Made by a program: the position numbers and the translations under genes. The notes under the pieces are model-generated. The model worked only from the letters and a program-made list of their open reading frames with translations, was not told where the DNA came from and made no database searches. From NCBI GenBank assembly GCA_020435025.1, contig JAGRAG010000123.1:1-11160 (forward strand): a stretch of 11,160 nucleotides of DNA. Direction: 5' to 3'. This stretch comes from Bdellovibrionales bacterium (GTDB lineage: Bacteria; Bdellovibrionota; Bdellovibrionia; Bdellovibrionales; UBA1609). Positions 5,360 to 11,160 of this stretch are shown in pieces. Position 1 is the stretch's first letter. Every line of letters begins with the position of its first letter.

Positions 5360-6816
5360 ATGTAATCGCGCTCCTGTTTCACTTTCGTTAATTTAAAAAG
5401 TAAGTCTACAACTCGTTCCTTAGTAGCTATCTCAAAGTCTTCGGGAATCTGGGGTCCAATCCCAAAGGAGTGAAGGGGAAGTCCGGATTCACGATGAACG
5501 TTATAAATAAGGCCATGTTGAACCGTTTCATCAAGACCTGTAAAAATAAGATCCGATACATGTAATGATCGATATCTTCTTGCTATTTCCTGGGCATCGA
5601 CATCTTTAGCTAAAACCGATTGAACCAAATGGATGGCTCTTCCCCCTGTTACGGGTGGTAAGTGTGTCTGTAAAGAGGATCTATCCTCTTCGGTCCTTAA
5701 TGCATTAGCTGGATAATCTACTAAAAGGTGATCCACATCTCTTAACTGTTTGTGCAGAGTGGCCCAATCCTCAGGACTCTGAACAACACAAAAAGGCACA
5801 TTGAGAATTTGTGCAAAAATTCTAAGCTGTTCTGCGGCACCCACTTTTTTTGAGTCACAGGTCACGATAGCGACATTTTTTCTTCTACGAATCACGAGGT
5901 GACTGGCAAACTTCACAAGAGCTGCAGTTTTTCCCTGCCCGCTACCCCCAACAAAGGCATGATAGCGAGGAAGGCTTTCATCTGAAACTATTTCGATAGA
6001 ATTAAGTAAGTGACGTGCCACCCAGGCTTTTACGAAGTGCTTTTTCTTAAGCAGGGGTGCCGCAATCTCAGTCTGAGCCTTTTTTAAAATTTCCACAGTT
6101 CTTTTTTGATCCACGCCAACGCCTGTTAGCTCCTCATACATAAACCCTAGATCATACGGCAACCCTTCATCAGCTCCTGGATGTAGAGAGACAAAAGATT
6201 GTGGGACTTTCTGAAAATTCTGGATAAGTTTGCGCATCATGTTTAGTTCTTTTTCCAGAAGGGCAATCTTACGATCTCGGTCTTGAATTCCTTTATGTGA
6301 CTTCAATCCCGGGTTTGATCTTAACCTCTGTGGTTCATCATCTACGAAAAGCTCGCTGGCTACTTTTGCTTGTTGAGCGGCTTCCTGAACTCGGCTTGCG
6401 GCTCTATTGGCAACATTTTCTTCAAATCGGGCGACAGACATTCCGGCAACTGATCTTTCCTCCGACTTTTCTTCGTCAGTAATGCTAATATAGGGTCTTT
6501 GGGTCATCTGATGTTTAGGACCATTTTCTTCGCGATATTTTGTAAAGACCTTATCAATATAGTTTTTTTGTTGTGTCGCAGACATCTTTCCAAACGACTC
6601 TCGTCTCATATTAGTCATCTTTTGTTCCGCAAGTTTTTTCTTTTGTAAAACCAAGTCCGAAACGGCAGCGGCAATCTCTACACTTCCGGCACCACCGAGG
6701 CCATATCCGGCTTTGTTTTCTTTAGCCGACAGAATAATTGCCTCAGGACCTAAATGTTGCTTGACCATCTCTAAAGCCTCTTTCATTGTGCTCGCTTCAA
6801 ACTTCTTAACTTGCAT
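5356..6816 (-). CDS. flhF: Flagellar placement protein FlhF (SRP-type GTPase, degenerate motifs)
   Basis: A 486-residue FlhF, which directs assembly of (usually polar) flagella. The N-terminus (MQVKKFEASTMKEALEMV and LGPEAIILSA, 1-31) is typical. Residues 55-210 are a polar, charged, probably flexible B region with a predicted helix near 178-203. The NG domain follows from about 215. The G1 P-loop is intact (GGSGQGKT, 290-297). G2 is altered: DSKK at 321-324 where DTYR is usual, followed by a normal VGAAEQLRIFA. G3 is VDYPAN at 366-371 instead of DTAGR. G4 is TGLDE at 426-430 instead of TKLDE. The closing GPQIPEDFE (454-462) is near normal. GTP hydrolysis, and perhaps nucleotide specificity, should therefore differ. 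Its ATG overlaps the end of flhA by 11 bases, with GGAG seven bases upstream. Identification is firm; the degenerate chemistry is read from the sequence. Confidence 0.94.
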   Translation of the reverse strand: MQVKKFEASTMKEALEMVKQHLGPEAIILSAKENKAGYGLGGAGSVEIAAAVSDLVLQKKKLAEQKMTNMRRESFGKMSATQQKNYIDKVFTKYREENGPKHQMTQRPYISITDEEKSEERSVAGMSVARFEENVANRAASRVQEAAQQAKVASELFVDDEPQRLRSNPGLKSHKGIQDRDRKIALLEKELNMMRKLIQNFQKVPQSFVSLHPGADEGLPYDLGFMYEELTGVGVDQKRTVEILKKAQTEIAAPLLKKKHFVKAWVARHLLNSIEIVSDESLPRYHAFVGGSGQGKTAALVKFASHLVIRRRKNVAIVTCDSKKVGAAEQLRIFAQILNVPFCVVQSPEDWATLHKQLRDVDHLLVDYPANALRTEEDRSSLQTHLPPVTGGRAIHLVQSVLAKDVDAQEIARRYRSLHVSDLIFTGLDETVQHGLIYNVHRESGLPLHSFGIGPQIPEDFEIATKERVVDLLFKLTKVKQERDYI

Positions 6817-8902
6817 GGTTCATCTCCACGACTCCTACTGATTGTACGGCAACATCTTGAGATAACTCTGTATGCGACAGCACAGTTAACTGCGGGATAA
6901 AGCGAGAAGCTAATTTAAATAGATGTCTCCGCGCAGTGGGACTTGTTAACAATATGGGTTGTCCTGAAATTTCGGGATGCCTTTCAATCATATTGGCTAC
7001 CCCGGAAATCAGATCTTGAGCTTTAATTGGATCCATCACCAATTGTACACCTTGCTCTGTCTGTAAAAGCGACCCAGAAATATATTCCTCAAACTCAGGA
7101 CTCAAAGTAATGACGCTGACATCACCTTCATCAGAGGCCACTTGGCTTGTGATCGTTCTAGAGAGTTCTTTACGCACCGACTCAGTAAGCAATTCCGGAT
7201 CCTTCATACGAGTGGCTTCATCCGCCAAGGTTTCAAAGATGGTGAGCATATCCCGAATAGAAATCTGTTCTTTTAATAAGTTCTGTAGAACTTTAACGAC
7301 CGTTCCCAAGGGCAACAGATCAGGAATCAAATCCTCAACCACTTTCGGATAGGACTTCTTAAAGTTATTAATTAGCCGATCCGCCTCTTGACGTCCCAAC
7401 AGCTCATGAGCATGACCCCGAATCACTTCCGTAATATGAGTCGCCATCACCGTCGGTAAATCGACCACGGTGTATCCAGAGATTTCTGCTTCCTCACGAA
7501 GTCCTTTGGATATCCACAGGGCATCCAATCCAAAAGCCGGCTCTCTAGTGGGAATTCCTTCCACGGTTTTCATAATGTTTCCAGGATCCATCGCCATATA
7601 GCAGTCTGAACGTAAACTGCCACCAGCCACTTTATTGCCTTTAATCAAAATGCGATACTCGCCAGGCTCCAATTGCAAATTATCTCGAATGTGAATACTC
7701 GGAACAACGATCCCCATATCCAAAGCGAATTGCTTTCTAATACTTACAATTCTTTCTAAGAGGTCTCCCGATTCATCGGACTCTACAATATTGATGAGCC
7801 CATAACCTACTTCCAGCTCCATGACATCTAAGGGAAGCAAAGATTCTACGTTTTCCTTTTGTGGTTTACGGGCCTCTTCTTCGGCTTGGCGTTTTTCGAT
7901 CATATCGTCTTCTTGCTTGTGACGAATCAACATCCAAGCTAAACCACCCATCACGGCGGCCATCATAAAAAACGGAACCGTTGGCAGACCAGGCACTAAA
8001 CCTAGTATGGCTAGCACAGAGGCCACCACCAAAATTGCTCTTGGATTTAAAAACAACTGACCCAAGATATCCGCTCCCATATTTTTATCAGATCCGTTGC
8101 GAGTTACAATCACACCTGCGGCGGTGGAAATAATCAACGCCGGTATCTGCCCCACAAGTCCATCACCTATAGTTAACATCGTGTAGTACTCAGCAGCTGT
8201 AGAAATATCTAGACCTCTTTGGAGCACACCAATAAGAAGTCCTCCAAAAATGTTTACCAAGGTAATAATAATCCCAGCAATGGCGTCACCTCGAACGAAT
8301 TTACTGGCACCATCCATCGATCCATAAAAATCAGCTTCTAACTCGATATCTTTACGTCGCTTACGAGCATCTTCTTCTGAAATGAGCCCAGCATTAAGGT
8401 CTGCATCGATGGACATTTGTTTACCGGGCATAGCATCTAAGGTGAACCGAGCAGCGACCTCGGCAACACGCCCTGAACCTTTGGTGATAACTATAAAGTT
8501 AATTACAACTAAGATTATAAATACGATCAAACCGATCACGTAATTACTACCAACGACAAAATTACCGAACGCGGATATTACTTCACCGGCCGCTTTGGTC
8601 CCGTTATGTCCATCAGTTAAAATAATTCGCGTCGAAGCGACGTTCAGTGACAAACGAAACAAAGTCGCAATTAACAAAAGTGTGGGAAAAACACTAAAGT
8701 CGAGTGGTTTTTCACTATATATCGCTACGAGCAAGATGATCAAAGAAAGTGTAAGAGAAAAAGTCAGCCCAATATCTAGTATGAATGAGGGCAATGGAAT
8801 CATCATCACCGCCAAGATCCCTAGCAGAGCCAAGGCAATCATGATATCAGGGTTTTTAGTAAACCGTTCAAATCGTTTCAAGAATAAAAACAATGAGTCC
8901 AT
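6806..8902 (-). CDS. flhA: Flagellar type III export gate protein FlhA
   Basis: A 698-residue FHIPEP-family inner-membrane protein that forms the nonameric ring of the flagellar export gate, couples proton flow to export and docks chaperone-substrate complexes. The first 330 residues contain about eight hydrophobic segments (for example 19-37, 40-61, 70-90, 118-140, 205-228, 250-266, 289-305, 308-326). The FHIPEP signature lies at 138-170 (ITKGSGRVAEVAARFTLDAM, then PGKQMSIDADLNAG). RGDAIAG at 204-210 contains D206, the probable equivalent of the functionally important D208 of Salmonella FlhA. A charged linker (about 328-350) leads to the cytoplasmic domain. Full family length with no disruption. 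The start ATG directly abuts the flhB stop (TAAATG), and the stop lies inside flhF. The ribosome site AAGG is about 11 bases upstream. Confidence 0.97.
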   Translation of the reverse strand: MDSLFLFLKRFERFTKNPDIMIALALLGILAVMMIPLPSFILDIGLTFSLTLSLIILLVAIYSEKPLDFSVFPTLLLIATLFRLSLNVASTRIILTDGHNGTKAAGEVISAFGNFVVGSNYVIGLIVFIILVVINFIVITKGSGRVAEVAARFTLDAMPGKQMSIDADLNAGLISEEDARKRRKDIELEADFYGSMDGASKFVRGDAIAGIIITLVNIFGGLLIGVLQRGLDISTAAEYYTMLTIGDGLVGQIPALIISTAAGVIVTRNGSDKNMGADILGQLFLNPRAILVVASVLAILGLVPGLPTVPFFMMAAVMGGLAWMLIRHKQEDDMIEKRQAEEEARKPQKENVESLLPLDVMELEVGYGLINIVESDESGDLLERIVSIRKQFALDMGIVVPSIHIRDNLQLEPGEYRILIKGNKVAGGSLRSDCYMAMDPGNIMKTVEGIPTREPAFGLDALWISKGLREEAEISGYTVVDLPTVMATHITEVIRGHAHELLGRQEADRLINNFKKSYPKVVEDLIPDLLPLGTVVKVLQNLLKEQISIRDMLTIFETLADEATRMKDPELLTESVRKELSRTITSQVASDEGDVSVITLSPEFEEYISGSLLQTEQGVQLVMDPIKAQDLISGVANMIERHPEISGQPILLTSPTARRHLFKLASRFIPQLTVLSHTELSQDVAVQSVGVVEMNHAS

Positions 8903-9970
8903 TTAGTATTTTACCTTCTTCTTTAATCGATAAATATAAGAAAGCACTTCCGCTACTGCTGTGTAGAGCTCCCGAGGAATATTCTGTCCAATTTTCAAAG
9001 TTTTAAAAATGGTTCTCGCTAAAGGCTTATTCTCAACAATTGGTATATTGCTCTTTTTTGCAATTTCCTTGATCTTCTCAGCAACCAATCCAGCTCCTTT
9101 GGCCACAATCGTCGGAGAGACCATTTCAGCAGAGTACTTGATAGCAACAGCGATGTGCGTAGGATTGGTAACAATCACATCTGCTTTGGGAACGGCCTCC
9201 ATCATTCGCCGACTGGCCATTTCTCTTTGTACTCGTCGAATTCTTGCCTTTACCAGAGGATCACCTTCGCGAGACTTATTTTCTTCTTTCACTTCTTGCT
9301 TCGTCATCCGCATTTTTTGTTCCAGATCATATCTCTGATAGAGAAAATCAAATCCAGCCAAAAAGGCCATGAAAAAACCAACAGCCAGAAAAAGTCTAAA
9401 AACTATTTCACCGATATACTCCATAAGTTGCATCACTGTGAGGGACGCCAGTTTAGGAATGAACTCCACCTGATCTCGCAAAACCAAATAGGAAATGCCC
9501 CCAACGATTAACACTTTTAAAACAGCCTTTACACCCTCAACAAAAGACTTCAGAGAAAATACTCTTTTAAATCCTGATACAGGATCAATTCTCTCGAACT
9601 TAACTTGAAGAGCTTCTTCATTTGTTAAAAAACCCACTTGCGCCACATTTGAAACAAAGGCAATCACAGCCATAATGGCCATCACAGGGGCCACAAGAAG
9701 AATGGACTTTTTTAATGCAAATTGTGCGGCAGGCATCCAGTCCCCATCACGAGACGACTGTACTAGAAAATCAGTAAAGGAGAGCTGAAAGACTTCAGAT
9801 AATTGCTCAAGAAAAAATCGACTGAGCAACCAAACTATAGCCAAGGAAGTCAATATCACAAGACCCGACGCTAGCTCTTTTGTCTGAGCCACCTGACCTC
9901 GTTTGCGAAAGTCCTCACGCCTCTGCTGCGTGGGGTCTTCCGTTCTTTCACCTGAATCGGCCTCTGCCAA
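8903..9970 (-). CDS. flhB: Flagellar export switch protein FlhB
   Basis: A 355-residue inner-membrane protein of the flagellar type III export gate. It switches export from rod/hook to filament substrates after self-cleavage. Seen: the conserved N-terminus ERTEDPTQQRREDFRKRGQV (8-27); four hydrophobic segments (about 35-55, 88-110, 145-165, 188-210); a charged linker (215-255); and the autocleavage motif NPTH at 269-272, with cleavage expected between N269 and P270, the same number as in Salmonella. It begins with TTG at 9970, supported by AGGAAGG six bases upstream and by the match of AEADSGERTEDPT to family N-termini. No ATG or GTG start fits better, because the fliR stop is only 11 bases upstream. 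The gene is complete and ordinary. Confidence 0.97.
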   Translation of the reverse strand: MAEADSGERTEDPTQQRREDFRKRGQVAQTKELASGLVILTSLAIVWLLSRFFLEQLSEVFQLSFTDFLVQSSRDGDWMPAAQFALKKSILLVAPVMAIMAVIAFVSNVAQVGFLTNEEALQVKFERIDPVSGFKRVFSLKSFVEGVKAVLKVLIVGGISYLVLRDQVEFIPKLASLTVMQLMEYIGEIVFRLFLAVGFFMAFLAGFDFLYQRYDLEQKMRMTKQEVKEENKSREGDPLVKARIRRVQREMASRRMMEAVPKADVIVTNPTHIAVAIKYSAEMVSPTIVAKGAGLVAEKIKEIAKKSNIPIVENKPLARTIFKTLKIGQNIPRELYTAVAEVLSYIYRLKKKVKY

Positions 9971-9981
9971 AACTCACCTTC

Positions 9982-10761
9982 CTAGTAAGTCTTTAAAAGT
10001 TTAAAGACTGCTTCTGCTGAAAAATCAACAATGTCTTCCATTTGCCAAATAAAAATCGGCATCACAATAATCATAATTACAAATCCCGCTAAAATATTAA
10101 CCGGTAAGCTCGTGATCAAAACGTTAATTTGTGGAACAGCTCGCCCAATCACAGCCATAGAAATGTTCATGAAAAACACGGCAACTAAAACAGGAGCCGA
10201 TAAGCGAACTCCGATCTCCATCACCTGTTGAGTAAACTCTCCCACAGAGCTCGAAGAAAGAAAATTCACTCCTTGTAAGCCCATGGGAACAAGATCAAAA
10301 GACATCACAATGCCTTGAAGAAAGACATGATGGCCTTGGATAGCTAAAAAAAAGAGAGTCGCTATAGCTACTTTGAATTGCTCCAAACTACTGGCAGATG
10401 AACCCATTGCCGGATTAAATAGTTGGGAGCTTGAAATACCCATTGTGATACTATTGAGCTGTCCAGCCACACTGATACAGAAAAAAAACATTCGTGCCAA
10501 GAACCCGAAGGTCACCCCAATGAAAACTTCTTTCATTGCTAAAAAAACCATTTGATACGAATCAAAAGTAATAGACACAAGAGAGCGATCAAGAACCGGA
10601 AAAATAACAAGTGTTATAACAAGAGAGAAGAGAACTTTTGCTGGTGTCGGAACCAATCCCGATCCAAAAACTGGCCATGAAACAATGAATGATGTCATTC
10701 TGATAAATACCAGAATAAATGACAGCATTTCAATTTCATTAAAGTTATAAATATTGGCCAC
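9982..10761 (-). CDS. fliR: Flagellar export gate protein FliR
   Basis: A 259-residue, strongly hydrophobic inner-membrane protein with about six membrane segments (for example 11-31, 42-60, 70-95, 125-155, 180-205, 215-240). With FliP and FliQ it forms the helical FliP5-FliQ4-FliR1 core of the flagellar export channel. Length is usual for FliR, and it is separate from FlhB, unlike the FliR-FlhB fusion of some clostridia. The start is GTG at 10761; its G is also the last base of the fliQ stop codon (TAGTG), and GAGG sits five bases upstream, which argues for translational coupling to fliQ. Identification rests on hydrophobic profile, length, conserved segments (such as PVFGSGLVPTPAKVLFSL near the N-terminus) and position between fliQ and flhB. 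Confidence 0.95.
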   Translation of the reverse strand: MANIYNFNEIEMLSFILVFIRMTSFIVSWPVFGSGLVPTPAKVLFSLVITLVIFPVLDRSLVSITFDSYQMVFLAMKEVFIGVTFGFLARMFFFCISVAGQLNSITMGISSSQLFNPAMGSSASSLEQFKVAIATLFFLAIQGHHVFLQGIVMSFDLVPMGLQGVNFLSSSSVGEFTQQVMEIGVRLSAPVLVAVFFMNISMAVIGRAVPQINVLITSLPVNILAGFVIMIIVMPIFIWQMEDIVDFSAEAVFKLLKTY

Positions 10762-11033
10762 TAATTCCTCACATAAGTCGCAATGTTTTCAAACAATTCA
10801 ATCGTAAAGTGACTCATCACGTCTAACATCCAGGGCGAAGCAATTATAAACACCAGTGCCACAACTGCCATTTTAGGTATAAATGTCAAAGTGGCTTCAT
10901 TGATCTGAGTGATCGCCTGAAACACACTCACCACTAAACCAATAACCAAGGCACCAATCAACATGGGGGCTGATATCATCGCCGTCACTTCTAAGGTTTT
11001 TGTTCCCAAATTCACAATCAGTTGCTCATCCAT
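10761..11033 (-). CDS. fliQ: Flagellar export gate protein FliQ
   Basis: A 90-residue protein with two membrane segments (about 17-40 and 52-72) joined by the conserved loop FQAITQINEATLTFIPK (38-54), the hallmark of FliQ. Four copies wrap around FliP and FliR in the export-gate core at the base of the flagellum. Length is exactly that of the family. It starts with ATG at 11033, five bases after the fliP stop codon, with only a weak ribosome site (GGGT overlapping the end of fliP), so it probably depends on ribosomes arriving from fliP. Its stop shares a base with the fliR GTG start. Confidence 0.96.
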   Translation of the reverse strand: MDEQLIVNLGTKTLEVTAMISAPMLIGALVIGLVVSVFQAITQINEATLTFIPKMAVVALVFIIASPWMLDVMSHFTIELFENIATYVRN

Positions 11034-11038
11034 ATTTT

Positions 11039-11160
11039 TTACCCAAAACTCTTAACTAAAGATCCGACAATCAGAGACCAGCCATCGACAAAGACGAAAA
11101 GCATAATCTTAAACGGCAATGAGATAATCACTGGAGGTAACATCATCATACCCATAGCCA
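11039..11160 (-). CDS. fliP: Flagellar export gate protein FliP (C-terminal 39 residues only)
   Basis: The rightmost 122 bases encode the C-terminus of a protein that enters from outside the window. I translated 39 residues and a TAA stop (11041-11039). AMGMMMLPPVIISLPFKIML followed by FVFVDGWSLIVGSLVKSF is the characteristic FliP ending (MGMxMxPP, LPxKxxLFVxVDGW, VGSL). FliP forms the pentameric centre of the export gate. The rest of the gene lies beyond the edge, so start, length and signal peptide cannot be judged. Position directly before fliQ, with a five-base gap, confirms the call. Confidence 0.94.
   Translation of the reverse strand, partial: AMGMMMLPPVIISLPFKIMLFVFVDGWSLIVGSLVKSFG

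Overview
The window looks chromosomal, from a Gram-negative flagellated bacterium of moderate to low GC. The best fit is a predatory or predatory-like member of the Bdellovibrionota (Bdellovibrio group). I base this on memory of that group: the order fliP-fliQ-fliR-flhB-flhA-flhF-flhG-fliA, an RpoH-type sigma factor next to fliA, and protein sequences resembling Bdellovibrio. No database search was possible, so the taxonomy is inference. The genes are core and vertically inherited in character; I saw no insertion sequence, phage, CRISPR, tRNA or rRNA.

Layout. (1) 1-1712, minus strand: aspS, aspartyl-tRNA synthetase, cut by the window's left edge just before its C-terminus. (2) 1713-2059: a 347-base divergent intergenic region. 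It holds a long inverted repeat whose loop is filled by a Shine-Dalgarno sequence and a five-codon reading frame ending in an Asp codon, read in the same direction as aspS. This is the most unusual non-coding feature here. (3) 2060-3565, plus strand: a two-gene unit of a small polyhydroxyalkanoic-acid-system-like protein and, 6 bases later, an RpoH-like sigma factor with a very charged N-terminal extension of about 115 residues. (4) 3566-3657: a short convergent gap with a 14-base palindrome. (5) 3658-11160, minus strand: a tight flagellar operon, transcribed from right to left: fliP (only its end is present), fliQ, fliR, flhB, flhA, flhF, flhG, fliA. Most junctions overlap or abut, which suggests translational coupling.

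How the genes work together. FliP, FliQ, FliR, FlhB and FlhA form the inner-membrane export gate of the flagellar type III secretion system. FlhF and FlhG set the site and number of (usually polar) flagella. FliA is the sigma-28 factor that switches on late flagellar genes such as filament genes. The oppositely oriented RpoH-like sigma factor would serve heat-shock or general promoters, so two alternative sigma factors converge tail to tail.

Besides the aspS leader, the points that stand out are: an FlhF whose SRP-type GTPase domain keeps the P-loop but has lost the DTAGR and TKxD signatures; an FlhG without a DQAxxLR-type N-terminal activator motif; and the charge-segregated tail on the RpoH-like sigma factor.
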